Assembly (NCBI GenBank): GCA_020058355.1
Contig: JAGVEG010000019.1
Location: forward strand, 1-22,809
From: Candidatus Berkelbacteria bacterium
GTDB taxonomy: Bacteria > Patescibacteriota > UBA1384 > CAILIB01
DNA: 22,809 nt
Direction: 5' to 3'
A program made the translations under genes and the position numbers. Below the pieces are notes generated by a model. The model was not told the DNA's origin and ran no database searches. It saw only the letters and a program-made list of their open reading frames with translations. This document shows, piece by piece, positions 1 through 8,305 of the stretch; position 1 is the stretch's first letter, and every line of letters begins with the position of its first letter.

Positions 1-99
1 TCCTGTCGATGAAGGTGTTGGTGTCGGTGACGTGAATCCTGTCGATGAAGGTGTTGGTGTCGGTGACGTGAATCCTGTCGATGAAGGTGTTGGTGTCGG
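1..99 (-). repeat. 36-bp tandem repeat (2.75 copies) coding a 12-residue Pro-Thr-Ser unit
   Basis: Copies lie at 1-36, 37-72 and 73-99 (27 bp of the third) and are identical at the DNA level. On the minus strand each codes [12 protein letters not shown]. The array continues to the window edge, so its true copy number is unknown. Exact identity suggests recent expansion and possible length variation between cells or assemblies. Confidence 0.95.
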
Positions 100-2610
100 G
101 AAAAAGAATGAAGTATTGGTGCTCGTAGAAGTAAACGTGTTTGTACTGGTACTTGTGTTAAACGAAGTATTCGCACTGAACCCAAAGTTTGTAGACGTCT
201 GAGTTTGGGTTTGCGTAATTCCATTGAAACTAGTAGACCCTATTTCCGTTGAGGTACTCGTACTCACTTCTGTATCACCCGACGTACTAGTACTAGTGCT
301 GGCATTAGCGTTTGTATCAGTTGGATCCTCAGGTCCACTTTCTGGTCCAACTGGAGCAGTAGGTACTGCCGTTGGCGATATACAAGGATTCGGCGAAGGG
401 CTTGGGGACGGAGTACTGGAGCCTCTCGGCTTACAGCTCACCGCAAAACTATTCTCGTCATGTTTACGACACTCCCAACAATCACTCTTTCCACTCGCTT
501 CCGCAACTATTGTGACAACGCCCCCTGGTGGGTTATCACCTTCTTCTACTTCATAGCAGGACGTTGAGGTTACACTTTGATTTGGACCACCACCAATACC
601 AGGCCCACCGCCAGTTATCTTCACACAGCCCTGTCCACTCAATGCAAGATTAACCGAGAGGCGCATATTATTGCAGACATAAGAAACGCTTGCCGTTGCT
701 GTAATACACGCACCCGAAGCACTTCCACCTGAACCACTCGAAGTAACAAGACTTACTGAAGGTGGCCTTAACCATACATCAGCGCAGTAGCGCTCATTTG
801 CCTTTCCACCCAACTTCGAACATTTATTAAACGAATATGGCGTTGGTACAGCAAACGGTGATGGTGTGGCTGTAGGACTTGGACTTGGGCTCGGTGAAGG
901 ACTTTCCGTAGGAGTTGGGGTCGTACACGGAGTTGCCGTTGGAGAGGGTGTCGGACTTGCTGTCGGCGTAGGAGTTGGCGTTGGTGTTGGCGTGGGAAGC
1001 TGACACTGTGGATCGGTGCTCTCAGGCTCACAAACAGGAGTTGGTGTGGGTGTTGGCTCGCCTTCACAATAACAACTTGGATCACTGCCTTGACCACAGC
1101 TTGCTACCGGGGACGGCCCACATTCGATAGAACCAGGGTCGCCAGGCACCGTCTCTTGACAGACAAAGTCATAACAAACAGCAATTCGTGCATAGGCCGG
1201 CTCTGCTGTGTGACGTGTTGCAAAGATGCCGGTAGCAATAAAGAGCACCAATGCCGTTCCTGCTACCTGTACCACCTTTTTACGGCGCTTGGCATCGCGC
1301 AGGAGAATTACTACCAATATACCAATACCAAGGAGCACTAGACTTACCAGCTTCCAAGCACGTACAATCTGAGCTAATGGCGTATAGGTCTGATCTGCTG
1401 ACTGCACGGTACGCTTGGCCAGAAGTGAGCCATCATCAGCCAGTAGACTAATCTCATACCACACCGCCTGACTCATGACAGTCAGGGCGGATGATCGAAA
1501 TGATGCCGTGTGTGTCAGTACCTGAGGATCGCTTCCGAGATCTTGCAAGACCTGCTCAGAGCCACAGCCAACGATCACCGTCTCACCGTCATAACAAACT
1601 ATCTTTACGGTTGCAGTTGGAAGCACCGAGTCATCAGCTGGACCACCTACGGGAACAGTGAAGATTGCACGAGTACGATTAAGACCTTGTTCTTGTGTTA
1701 CGCCAGCGTTCAAAATCTTACCGGTCTTTCCCCGTACAACCACACGATACTCGAGAATGCTACTAACTGGTGTACCGGCCTCATTCTCAAACTGAATCTG
1801 ATAGAGATATGAACCCGGAGTTGCCAGGGTCGGCAGACTTACTGAAAAATCAAGCGAGCGATTTGCCGGAAATTCAAAGGAGTTGGTCAGTTTTACGTGA
1901 TCAAGGACCGGTGCAGCACCCGGAAGAATCGCATCTTTCCATACACGGTAATATGGCGTAACCTTTCCGGCACTTTCAGACCCAGCAGTAATGAGTGCCT
2001 TAATTGGTACACGTGCACCCGCATCATACTGCGGACCGGAAAGTGGCGGCTGATCAAGGCCACCTGCCACCATACTTCGTGAGCCGTAGGGGCTGAGTAA
2101 GAAGCTTGCACTCTTTGGTGTAGTAACAGGTACTGAGGCAACGCCAACAGGGTATCCTGTGCTCGTTTGTGCACGCACAATCAGCACATGCACCCCGTCC
2201 CGACTTCCAAACGGGAGTGGATAAGCAATGGAAAGCGACCGCTCATCACCCGGCGCAAAGTTAAACACACCAGGAATTAACTTCTGACTAATCAATTCAG
2301 AGCTTCCTATAGTTACCTGATCAAGGCGCTCTAGGCTTACATAGAAACTAATTCCTTCAGCCGGAACCTCTGAGGTATTTTTAACAGAGACCTTAAAACG
2401 AGCTTCTCGTGCATCATCTGAATAATCTATCGAATCAGCGTCAAGCGGACCGAAGGTAAACGTTGGCACCTTTGCATCAAAGGTAGAGACCACCTCTTCG
2501 GTAAGGGTGGGTGCCGGTGCGGACTCTTGCGCAAAACTAAGAGATGGCACTACCAAGAAGGCGACAAGCAACAAACCGCTGAGAAATCGTGAGAAGGATG
2601 GTTGGTGCAT
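1..2610 (-). CDS. Large secreted/membrane-anchored Cys-rich, Thr/Ser/Pro-rich surface protein (partial, C-terminus beyond window)
   Basis: I read one uninterrupted frame of 870 codons from an ATG at 2610 to base 1, with no stop, so the C-terminus is missing. Residues 1-28 are a signal peptide (basic start, hydrophobic core, SFA|QES cleavage). Residues about 30-410 are a beta-rich extracellular region of unknown family with text typical of CARDB-like or Ig-like folds ([15 protein letters not shown]). Two membrane helices follow at about 419-438 and 447-464. They are joined by a basic turn (RDAKRRKK) that should face the cytoplasm, so both ends would be outside. After that come Cys-rich segments alternating with Pro-Thr/Pro-Ser linkers ([20 protein letters not shown]), then a Ser/Thr-rich stalk and a 12-residue tandem repeat at the window edge. 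It starts 10 nt after clpP with no Shine-Dalgarno, so it is probably cotranscribed. The role is probably a surface stalk or adhesin; the family is not recognised. Confidence 0.85.
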   Translation of the reverse strand, partial: MHQPSFSRFLSGLLLVAFLVVPSLSFAQESAPAPTLTEEVVSTFDAKVPTFTFGPLDADSIDYSDDAREARFKVSVKNTSEVPAEGISFYVSLERLDQVTIGSSELISQKLIPGVFNFAPGDERSLSIAYPLPFGSRDGVHVLIVRAQTSTGYPVGVASVPVTTPKSASFLLSPYGSRSMVAGGLDQPPLSGPQYDAGARVPIKALITAGSESAGKVTPYYRVWKDAILPGAAPVLDHVKLTNSFEFPANRSLDFSVSLPTLATPGSYLYQIQFENEAGTPVSSILEYRVVVRGKTGKILNAGVTQEQGLNRTRAIFTVPVGGPADDSVLPTATVKIVCYDGETVIVGCGSEQVLQDLGSDPQVLTHTASFRSSALTVMSQAVWYEISLLADDGSLLAKRTVQSADQTYTPLAQIVRAWKLVSLVLLGIGILVVILLRDAKRRKKVVQVAGTALVLFIATGIFATRHTAEPAYARIAVCYDFVCQETVPGDPGSIECGPSPVASCGQGSDPSCYCEGEPTPTPTPVCEPESTDPQCQLPTPTPTPTPTPTASPTPSPTATPCTTPTPTESPSPSPSPSPTATPSPFAVPTPYSFNKCSKLGGKANERYCADVWLRPPSVSLVTSSGSGGSASGACITATASVSYVCNNMRLSVNLALSGQGCVKITGGGPGIGGGPNQSVTSTSCYEVEEGDNPPGGVVTIVAEASGKSDCWECRKHDENSFAVSCKPRGSSTPSPSPSPNPCISPTAVPTAPVGPESGPEDPTDTNANASTSTSTSGDTEVSTSTSTEIGSTSFNGITQTQTQTSTNFGFSANTSFNTSTSTNTFTSTSTNTSFFFPTPTPSSTGFTSPTPTPSSTGFTSPTPTPSSTG

Positions 2611-2620
2611 GTCAGGAGAT

Positions 2621-3202
2621 TTATTGGAGAACCGCATCAATCAAACCATAGGTAGCAGCCTCTATAGGATTTAGGTAATAGTCGCGATCGGTATCCTTGG
2701 CGACACGCTCAAGTGACTGACCCGTATTCTCAGACAGCAGACGATTCAGGTGGTCCTTAGTCTTTTGCAGCTCAGCAGCGGCAATCGTAATGTCTGAAAC
2801 CTGACCCTCAATTCCCCCACCCCATGGCTGGTGAATCATGATACGGCTGTTTGGGAGCGCAAACCGCTTTCCCTTTTCTCCAGCAGCCAGCAAGAAGGCA
2901 CCCATGGACGCCGCCATACCAACACAAATGGTAGAGATCGCAGGCTTTACATGACGCATGGTGTCATAAATGGCCATACCCGCAGTAACTGAACCTCCTG
3001 GGGAATTAATGTAGAGACTAATTTCCTTATCTGGATCTTCAGATTCCAAGAAGAGCAGCTGCGCAATGATGAGGTTGGCAACGTCATCATCAACACCTCC
3101 GCCGAGGAAGATGATGCGATCACGCAAAAGACGTGAGTAAATATCGTAGGCGCGCTCGCCATACGATGATTTTTCAAGGACGGTGGGGACAAGATACGAC
3201 AT
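2621..3202 (-). CDS. clpP: ATP-dependent Clp protease proteolytic subunit
   Basis: ClpP is the serine peptidase ring of the Clp protease, which degrades unfolded substrates fed by ClpX or ClpA/C in the cytoplasm. The 193-residue product has the whole family pattern: the INSPGG oxyanion region (residues 65-70), the nucleophile Ser99 in GMAASMGA, His124 in MIHQPWGG, and Asp174 in the TDRDYYL segment, completing the triad. The start at 3202 gives the normal length with only a very short propeptide. No Shine-Dalgarno precedes it; a TACTCT hexamer ends exactly 6 nt before the ATG, so the mRNA may be leaderless. The large surface-protein gene follows 10 nt downstream. No clpX is seen in the window. 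Confidence 0.97.
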   Translation of the reverse strand: MSYLVPTVLEKSSYGERAYDIYSRLLRDRIIFLGGGVDDDVANLIIAQLLFLESEDPDKEISLYINSPGGSVTAGMAIYDTMRHVKPAISTICVGMAASMGAFLLAAGEKGKRFALPNSRIMIHQPWGGGIEGQVSDITIAAAELQKTKDHLNRLLSENTGQSLERVAKDTDRDYYLNPIEAATYGLIDAVLQ

Positions 3203-3208
3203 ACTTCT

Positions 3209-3214
3209 AGAGTA
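3209..3214 (-). promoter_or_regulatory. Predicted -10 (TACTCT) of clpP, leaderless arrangement
   Basis: TACTCT on the minus strand is followed by AGAAGT and then the clpP ATG, so initiation 7 nt after the hexamer would fall on the start codon. No Shine-Dalgarno is present. The same 6-nt spacing recurs at five other genes in the window. Confidence 0.45.
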
Positions 3215-3270
3215 CGGTGTCTTTATGAACTCTACAAGAAGCGCTCGTCATTTTTTAGACAGTTTTCAGC

Positions 3271-3276
3271 TATACT
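3271..3276 (+). promoter_or_regulatory. Predicted -10 (TATACT) of the VKOR-like gene, leaderless arrangement
   Basis: TATACT is preceded by AGC and followed by 6 nt and a GTG codon at 3283. The spacing supports GTG at 3283, rather than TTG at 3280, as the start codon at the mRNA 5' end. There is no Shine-Dalgarno. Confidence 0.5.
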
Positions 3277-3282
3277 TCGTTG

Positions 3283-3669
3283 GTGAGCACACTCCTACTT
3301 ATTCTCTTATGCCTTGGCGGCCTGTGGTGCTGCTTTACGTTTTGGCGTGAGGAACAGGATGACCATCGCTTCTGCTGGGGCAGCGCCTGCACGCGACTCA
3401 TTCACACCCCGTATTACCGGCTTCTTTTTGGTATTCCCAATTGGAAGCTTGGTACCCTCTTTTATCTGGGCATGCTTATCAGCCTTATCATTCCTCTCCC
3501 GTTCTGGATGTTGTTCTGGGGGCGCCTCCTCGCCACCATCTGCTCAGTACTCAGCTCATTTGTCTTGTTCTGGGCGTTGCGCACCAAGCTGCACGTGCAT
3601 TGTTACTGGTGCTACACCGCACAGACTATTAACTGTTTCATACTCGTCATTCTTTTAGTGGCACGCTAG
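3283..3669 (+). CDS. VKOR-like membrane disulfide-forming oxidoreductase
   Basis: The product (128 aa from GTG 3283) looks like a minimal vitamin K epoxide reductase homologue. Bacterial VKORs form disulfides in exported proteins by passing electrons to quinone. There are about four hydrophobic segments. A cysteine pair (C31, C36) sits in the first outer loop, followed by the family-like stretch YYRLLFGIPNWKLG. The CxxC active site (C107-Y-W-C110) lies at the entrance to the last helix, in HCYWCYTAQ. The length is near the bare four-helix core; no fused thioredoxin domain is present. The TTG at 3280 is in frame as an alternative start, but the -10 spacing favours GTG 3283. It is divergent from clpP and the Cys-rich surface protein. 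Family assignment is from motifs only. Confidence 0.75.
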   Translation: MSTLLLILLCLGGLWCCFTFWREEQDDHRFCWGSACTRLIHTPYYRLLFGIPNWKLGTLFYLGMLISLIIPLPFWMLFWGRLLATICSVLSSFVLFWALRTKLHVHCYWCYTAQTINCFILVILLVAR

Positions 3670-3677
3670 AGAAAAGC

Positions 3678-3686
3678 TGCTACGAT
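3678..3686 (+). promoter_or_regulatory. Predicted extended -10 (TGCTACGAT) for the acyl-ACP-reductase-like gene
   Basis: TGCTACGAT lies 34 nt before the start codon, just after the preceding gene ends. A strong Shine-Dalgarno (GGAGG at 3710-3714) follows, 6 nt before ATG 3721. No convincing -35 is visible. Confidence 0.45.
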
Positions 3687-3720
3687 CGAAAAAAATAAAT
3701 CAAGATAGAGGAGGTCTTCC

Positions 3721-4857
3721 ATGGGAGAAAAAGTGGAAGCGGTTTTCCTGGTGCCAATTGTGAGTAACGGGAATATAAAAGGTACTACAAATGCGTTTGT
3801 GCGCACACGACCCTGGGCAAAGGGGTTTGATCGAGCACCTCACTTCGTGCAAAGCTTGTTTCACCAGCACGCCTATCGGATTCCACCGCAGATGCTCTAC
3901 CTGGGAGCAAGTTCCGGAGTAAAGCACAGTAAGAGACATGTCGTAGTTCATGTGTATGGCGTGCCGTTTAATCACCCCGAGCTGCTCGATGTCAAAAATC
4001 CACGCTACGAAATGGCGAACCAACGTGTGATTCAGACAGCACTTCATGCCGCAAAGCGCCACCCGAATGCAGTAGTGCTTGGTCTTGGCGCCGCATGTAG
4101 CATTGCATGCAGAAATGGAACCAAAGTAGCAGATGCACTAGAAAAAGCTGGTATTACCATCCCAGTCACCAATGGCAGTGCAAATACTGCCGTGGTGGCC
4201 CACATTAACACCGTGGGCGCAGTGGGTAATACACTACTTAGTGGCCATACTGCAACGGTAGTCGGCATTGGTTCGGTGGGTGGCAGCATCCTCCTCAATC
4301 TTGCAGCTACTGAAATTAAGAAGGTTATTTGTGTAGGAAAGCCAGGGAGTAATGAGCCCATTCCCAAGCGGCTAAAACGACTCGGCTTAGATACCGACCC
4401 TCGATTCATTGGGGCAGACTCTCTCAGTGAGACACTTCCGGAGACTACTATCCTCTATTTCTCAAGCAGTAGTGCCGGGGCCGCGATAACCAAGACTGAA
4501 GTTCACGAACTTCCTCATGGAGCAATTGTCGTGGACATTAATGCCCCACCCGCAACAGAGCGTGCTTCATTTCTTGATCGACCTGATATCAATGCACTCA
4601 GTGGCGGCCTCATCCAGGTTCCTGGAAGCTCTGCACGCCTTGGACATCTGGTAGGTCTCGCCGACCCACAGGCATTCGCCTGTCTCGCAGAGACAGTGGC
4701 CATTACGCTTGGACTAGCAATGGGTGAGATTCCTTCACCCACCAAACTCCATACGTGGCTTGGCCAACCAGATAAAGACCACATAGATTGGTGCCGAGAA
4801 GCAATGACTCGGTATGGCTTTCAACCAGTAAAACGAGATCCCTGGCTCTGGGACTAA
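3721..4857 (+). CDS. Rossmann-fold oxidoreductase resembling long-chain acyl-ACP reductase (AAR) / shikimate-dehydrogenase-like
   Basis: This 378-residue protein has an NAD(P)-binding glycine motif at 182-188 (VGIGSVGG) after a GSANTA segment. It ends with a block that I recall from cyanobacterial acyl-ACP reductase: a Cys321 in FACLAE (AAR has its acyl-accepting Cys in FACFAE) and YGFQP near the C-terminus (HGFQP in AAR). Between them VVDINAPP and LSGGLIQVPG match the AAR pattern of a DGG...P strand and a LNGG turn. AAR reduces fatty acyl-ACP to fatty aldehyde. Whether this protein uses the same substrate is not shown. A glutamyl-tRNA-reductase or shikimate-dehydrogenase relative is the main alternative. 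The gene stands alone, with its own promoter, a strong Shine-Dalgarno and a terminator. No aldehyde decarbonylase is nearby. Confidence 0.65.
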   Translation: MGEKVEAVFLVPIVSNGNIKGTTNAFVRTRPWAKGFDRAPHFVQSLFHQHAYRIPPQMLYLGASSGVKHSKRHVVVHVYGVPFNHPELLDVKNPRYEMANQRVIQTALHAAKRHPNAVVLGLGAACSIACRNGTKVADALEKAGITIPVTNGSANTAVVAHINTVGAVGNTLLSGHTATVVGIGSVGGSILLNLAATEIKKVICVGKPGSNEPIPKRLKRLGLDTDPRFIGADSLSETLPETTILYFSSSSAGAAITKTEVHELPHGAIVVDINAPPATERASFLDRPDINALSGGLIQVPGSSARLGHLVGLADPQAFACLAETVAITLGLAMGEIPSPTKLHTWLGQPDKDHIDWCREAMTRYGFQPVKRDPWLWD

Positions 4858-4860
4858 CCT

Positions 4861-4892
4861 CGGGCTCGCGCAATGCGAGCCCGATTTCTTTT
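4861..4892 (+). terminator. Intrinsic terminator after the AAR-like gene
   Basis: A perfect 9-bp stem, CGGGCTCGC (4861-4869) with GCGAGCCCG (4875-4883), has a 5-nt loop and is followed by ATTTCTTTT. Confidence 0.9.
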
Positions 4893-4898
4893 GAGAAC

Positions 4899-4907
4899 TG
4901 CTAGACT
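4899..4907 (+). promoter_or_regulatory. Predicted extended -10 (TGCTAGACT) of the GT39-like gene, leaderless arrangement
   Basis: TGCTAGACT sits directly behind the preceding terminator and ends 6 nt before ATG 4914. There is no Shine-Dalgarno, so the transcript probably begins at or next to the start codon. Confidence 0.5.
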
Positions 4908-4913
4908 GGTGTT

Positions 4914-6443
4914 ATGTCCCTCACGCCCCGCACCTCCCTGTACCTCCACACGGTACTAATCGTTCTCATTATTGCTACGCGAGCTTTTGGACTCGCCGAC
5001 TACCCCGTGAGTCTCAATCAAGATGAGGTCTCGGCAATCGTTGAATCAAAAGCCCTCCTGCTTACTCAGGCTGACCGTTGGGGCAATCACCTCCCTATCT
5101 ACTTCCCATCTTGGGGAAGTGGCATGAACGTGCTCTACAGCTACCTGTCTGTTCCCTTCGTTCACTGGCTTGGCATGAACGAGCTCAGTATGCGGTTGCT
5201 TCAGGTTCTCGCCAACTTGGGAATCCTCGCCCTGGTCTATAACCTCACCTACGTACTTACCCGTAAGCGCGAACTGGCTCTTGTTGGGCTCGGCCTCGCT
5301 GCGTTTGCCAACCCATTCTTAGTGAGTGCGTTTTGGGGACTCGAGGCGGGCCTAGCCCCCCTCTTCTTTCTCCTGACTGTTCGTCTTATGCTCTCTACGC
5401 GGCCAGCCGCCTGGTTCTTCGTTCCACTAAGCACCACGCTGACGCTTCTGAGTTACGCGATGAGCCTTTTCTGGATCATCCCCTTGATAGTTGGTTACTT
5501 GATCCTTCACCGCAAACATTTCTGGATCCACCTTGAGCCCCTCCTTACTGGAGCCCTCTTCGCAAGTCCACTACTCGCCCCGTTCGTCTGGTTTCTCCTA
5601 GTAAATCACGCCGGATTCCCTGAACCTCATGGCTTTTTTCTCACGATTCCCAAGCTCGCTGCCACCCGCCTCGAACAATCCCTCGACACCCCGTGGCAGG
5701 CCCTCGGTGAAAATCTCCTTCATTTTGTGAGTGGATTTCATGATGGTAATATTTGGACCAGCAGCCAAACGAGCTCCTACCTCCCTAATCTGTGGTTTGC
5801 CCTCTTCTGGTGCACGACACTTGTTCTGCTTATTCGCACCTGGCGCACCCTAAGCATCCCCCTCAAAACAACTACCCTCCCCTTCCTCGGACTCCTCCCC
5901 GTCCTGTTTCTCTTTCCCTTAAATGCTAGTCGCGCCAACTCCCTCCTTTTTCTCGTACTCCCCCTTGGCCTCAGCCTTATCCCACCACGTATCCCGAAGT
6001 GGCTCCGCCCTGACGCAATCATTCTCACCGGTATTATTTGCACCTGGGGAGTGGTGAGTTACTTTACGAGCTATCAAGCACTCCTGCGGTCAACCGCCTT
6101 CGTTGGTGTTCCGGAAGTAGTCAGGCAGGCGGAACAGGAAGCGACTACTCGAGATCTTCCTGTTTTCGTGAGCGAATCACTCCCCTTGAACTACGTCTGG
6201 GTGTTGTACGCAAGCGATTACAACCCGGCTGAATTCCAGGCTAACCCGCATTTTCCTGACGAAAATGGCTACGAAGTAGTCAAAAACTACCGTTACTTCA
6301 TTTTTGAAAAACCGACTACTTATCCCGACACTTGGCTCAGCATCCAAGATCCAACAGATGAGCCCTGCCAAAATGCACAGTCACTAGCTGGTACACACCG
6401 TTATCAACTCCTCCTGTGCACGTCGACAAAAATGCCAAAATAG
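4914..6443 (+). CDS. Multi-pass membrane glycosyltransferase, GT-C fold (GT39/PMT/ArnT-like)
   Basis: The 509-residue product begins with a hydrophobic helix (residues about 10-27) and then has an outer-loop acidic pair, Asp37-Glu38, in SLNQDEVSAI. That is the position of the catalytic D/E motif of GT-C enzymes that use polyprenyl-phosphate sugars. A WGNHLPIYFPSWGSG segment follows, and then roughly ten more hydrophobic helices up to about residue 395. A soluble domain of about 110 residues completes the protein. This order is that of bacterial ArnT/PMT-like sugar transferases acting on the outer face of the membrane. The acceptor is unknown; the Ser/Thr-rich surface protein in this window is a possible one (speculation). 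The gene is single, with a terminator on its left and an inverted repeat overlapping its stop codon. Confidence 0.8.
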   Translation: MSLTPRTSLYLHTVLIVLIIATRAFGLADYPVSLNQDEVSAIVESKALLLTQADRWGNHLPIYFPSWGSGMNVLYSYLSVPFVHWLGMNELSMRLLQVLANLGILALVYNLTYVLTRKRELALVGLGLAAFANPFLVSAFWGLEAGLAPLFFLLTVRLMLSTRPAAWFFVPLSTTLTLLSYAMSLFWIIPLIVGYLILHRKHFWIHLEPLLTGALFASPLLAPFVWFLLVNHAGFPEPHGFFLTIPKLAATRLEQSLDTPWQALGENLLHFVSGFHDGNIWTSSQTSSYLPNLWFALFWCTTLVLLIRTWRTLSIPLKTTTLPFLGLLPVLFLFPLNASRANSLLFLVLPLGLSLIPPRIPKWLRPDAIILTGIICTWGVVSYFTSYQALLRSTAFVGVPEVVRQAEQEATTRDLPVFVSESLPLNYVWVLYASDYNPAEFQANPHFPDENGYEVVKNYRYFIFEKPTTYPDTWLSIQDPTDEPCQNAQSLAGTHRYQLLLCTSTKMPK

Positions 6444-6457
6444 GCTAAGGTAGCCTA
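6441..6457 (+). repeat. Perfect 7-bp inverted repeat (TAGGCTA-AGG-TAGCCTA) at the end of the glycosyltransferase gene
   Basis: TAGGCTA (6441-6447) and TAGCCTA (6451-6457) are exact reverse complements with a 3-nt centre. The left arm contains the TAG stop codon. No T-tract follows, so an intrinsic terminator is unlikely. Both arms also fit a TAnnnT -10, so an operator over the promoter of the next gene is possible. Confidence 0.45.
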
Positions 6458-6537
6458 ACCTCACACCGCAGAGAAATGGGTGGAGGAGATGGGTGGAAGG
6501 AGAAAATCACCCACAACAAATAAGGAAGAGGCAAAAA

Positions 6538-6933
6538 ATGCCCGACAAGATCACATCCAAGCCAGATTTTCTGGCAACACTGGCTTGGGAACTCAATCTA
6601 CTCTGTGAACGCGACAGAATTACGGATGAGCTTATCTCGGATAGGCTACAATTCCTTGATCGTGCGATCAATGATCTCACGACAGCTCCTGTCAAGAAGG
6701 CTGACCATCGGGTTGAGTTTACCGCGCTAAAGGATACCCAGAATATAACGTCCCAGCACGAAACAGCATGTAGATACCTGGCTCATGCAATTACTTCAGG
6801 TAGCGAATGTGCCGTAGAGGCTGGACTTAGAATCCTGAGTAAGGAACTGTCTCAAATGCTAGGCAGAAAAGCCAGAGGAGAGGCAGTACTGGATGACAGA
6901 ATCTTGGTGATAGGACAAATCGTCAAGAAATAA
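6538..6933 (+). CDS. Small hypothetical protein (131 aa), probably helical
   Basis: I do not recognise this family. The chosen ATG at 6538 has an AGGAAGAGG purine stretch 6-14 nt upstream; a GTG at 6493 is in frame but would place that site inside the gene. The product has no signal peptide or membrane segment. Its composition (many Leu, Ala, Glu, Lys, Arg; few Gly/Pro) suggests an all-helical soluble protein. The C-terminal part, GLRILSKELSQMLGRKARG, looks amphipathic and basic. It is a single plus-strand gene between the glycosyltransferase and the convergent tig, with which it shares a hairpin terminator. Confidence 0.7.
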   Translation: MPDKITSKPDFLATLAWELNLLCERDRITDELISDRLQFLDRAINDLTTAPVKKADHRVEFTALKDTQNITSQHETACRYLAHAITSGSECAVEAGLRILSKELSQMLGRKARGEAVLDDRILVIGQIVKK

Positions 6934-6937
6934 AATA

Positions 6938-6972
6938 GGGGGTGTCGCAACGCGACACCCCCCTCTTTTTTA
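6938..6972 (+). terminator. Strong terminator between convergent orphan gene and tig (likely bidirectional)
   Basis: An 11-bp perfect stem GGGGGTGTCGC (6938-6948) / GCGACACCCCC (6952-6962), with a 3-nt loop, is followed by CTCTTTTTTT. On the minus strand it is followed by TATTTTATTT, so it can also end the tig transcript. Confidence 0.92.
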
Positions 6973-6988
6973 TTCCAGAAACTCCCTA

Positions 6989-8197
6989 TTACGCAGTCGC
7001 AATCGCAACCAAGCGATCAAGCGCAAGACGGCCAACAGTCTCGCCTTCAATATCCTCAGCACGGGCTACCTGAACGAGCAGTGCACCAACGCGGATGTTC
7101 TTTTCAGATTGCTCGCGGAGTTCTTCGCGCATTTCGTCTTCGGTCTTGCCGCTGCGCTCGAGGTAAAGTTCCCATTGGCCCGGTACGCGCATGAGTTGCT
7201 GCTTACCCTCTTGGAAGAGGCGCTCCATCTCTTGCTCAACCAAGGTCTTTGGTAGTGCAAACGTGTCACGACCCTTCAATAGTTCCTGCACAACCGCATC
7301 TTCAAGGCCAAGGCGCGCATCTTGCGCTGCCTCCTCTTCCATGTTGGTGCGAATAGCAGCGATGAGCTCATCAACGGTCTTGTGACCAAAACGCTCAGCA
7401 ATCTCGTCAGAAAGTTCAGGAAGTACCACTTCACGAAGTTCATGAAGCGTAATGGTGAACTCAGCTGTCACATTCTGCAGGGTTGCTACACCGTAATCTG
7501 CAGGGAAGGTAATTGGGAAGGTAACGCTCTCCCCCTTCTTCAGGCCAACAATGTGCTCTTCGAATCCAGGAATAAGGGTATTCTCACCGATCACCAAGGG
7601 ATGATGATCGTTTTTCATATCGGAGCGAGGCACCTTATCTACGGTTCCTTCGTAGCCAATATCTGCCCACATGCCATTTGCGGCAACCGTAGTCTCGGGT
7701 AGCTCTTCCAGAGAAGCAACGTTCTTACGCAACTGACCGACTACTTCATCAATCTGTTCCTGAGCAATCGCCTTAGGAGCAACCGCCGCTACCTTCATTT
7801 TCTCGTAGCCCGTTACATCAGGCATAGGTACTACTTCACAAGTAGCCTTGTAGGTCATGACAACGTCATCATTGTCAGCTTCAGCAGAGGGAGCCGTAAA
7901 CTTCTCAATACTGATGTTTGGCGTACCAACGATATGAGCGCCTGCCTCACGTGAAGCCTCACCGAATGTGTCATTAATAAGATGCTCAAGCGTAGCCGCC
8001 TCAAGCTTTACCTGACCAACCTCCTGAATAACCTTTTCCTTTGGCGCAAAACCAGGACGGAAACCCTTTACACGCACACCACGAGTAGCATGCTCAACTT
8101 CATGCTCAAACGCATGACGATACTGCGCCGCAGAAGCAGTTACAGTCAGAATTACGGTAGAATTGTCACCAACTTCATGATGGGTAAGCATTGCCAT
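6989..8197 (-). CDS. tig: Trigger factor (ribosome-associated chaperone / peptidyl-prolyl isomerase)
   Basis: Trigger factor binds near the ribosomal exit tunnel and shields nascent chains. The 402-residue product has the three-domain order. An N-terminal ribosome-binding domain carries the signature loop at 45-49 (GFRPG, where E. coli has GFRKG). An FKBP-type PPIase domain occupies about 165-250 (GMWADIGYEG ... IPGFEEHIVGLKKGE). A helical C-terminal substrate cradle follows. It is shorter than the roughly 430 residues of E. coli, mainly at the C-terminus. M1 (8197) and M3 (8191) are both possible starts because a stop lies directly upstream; neither has a Shine-Dalgarno. The gene is single, divergent from the orphan at 8306 and convergent with that at 6538. 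Confidence 0.95.
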   Translation of the reverse strand: MAMLTHHEVGDNSTVILTVTASAAQYRHAFEHEVEHATRGVRVKGFRPGFAPKEKVIQEVGQVKLEAATLEHLINDTFGEASREAGAHIVGTPNISIEKFTAPSAEADNDDVVMTYKATCEVVPMPDVTGYEKMKVAAVAPKAIAQEQIDEVVGQLRKNVASLEELPETTVAANGMWADIGYEGTVDKVPRSDMKNDHHPLVIGENTLIPGFEEHIVGLKKGESVTFPITFPADYGVATLQNVTAEFTITLHELREVVLPELSDEIAERFGHKTVDELIAAIRTNMEEEAAQDARLGLEDAVVQELLKGRDTFALPKTLVEQEMERLFQEGKQQLMRVPGQWELYLERSGKTEDEMREELREQSEKNIRVGALLVQVARAEDIEGETVGRLALDRLVAIATA

Positions 8198-8264
8198 TCA
8201 TTAACTTCATAGATCACAACGCACAAGCGCTCACTCAAGGCTAGCAGAGATCGGCGATTTGCTC

Positions 8265-8270
8265 TATAGA
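8265..8270 (+). promoter_or_regulatory. Possible -10 (TATAGA) for the 8306 gene
   Basis: CTATAGAT lies 35 nt before ATG 8306, in the 108-nt gap between divergent tig and this gene. No clear -35. The Shine-Dalgarno AAGGAG at 8293-8298, 7 nt from the ATG, decides the start codon over the in-frame ATG at 8270. Confidence 0.35.
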
Positions 8271-8305
8271 TGAGGCAACACAAAAACAACCCAAGGAGCA
8301 ATCAA

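Noticed and set aside
224..556. A 110-codon plus-strand reading frame opposite the surface protein gene
   Set aside because: It lies antisense to the repetitive Ser/Thr/Pro coding region, whose codon bias keeps the opposite frame open. It has no ribosome site and a low-complexity product.
8270..8305. Upstream ATG start for the 8306 gene
   Set aside because: It lacks a ribosome site and overlaps the likely -10, whereas ATG 8306 has AAGGAG at a 7-nt spacing.
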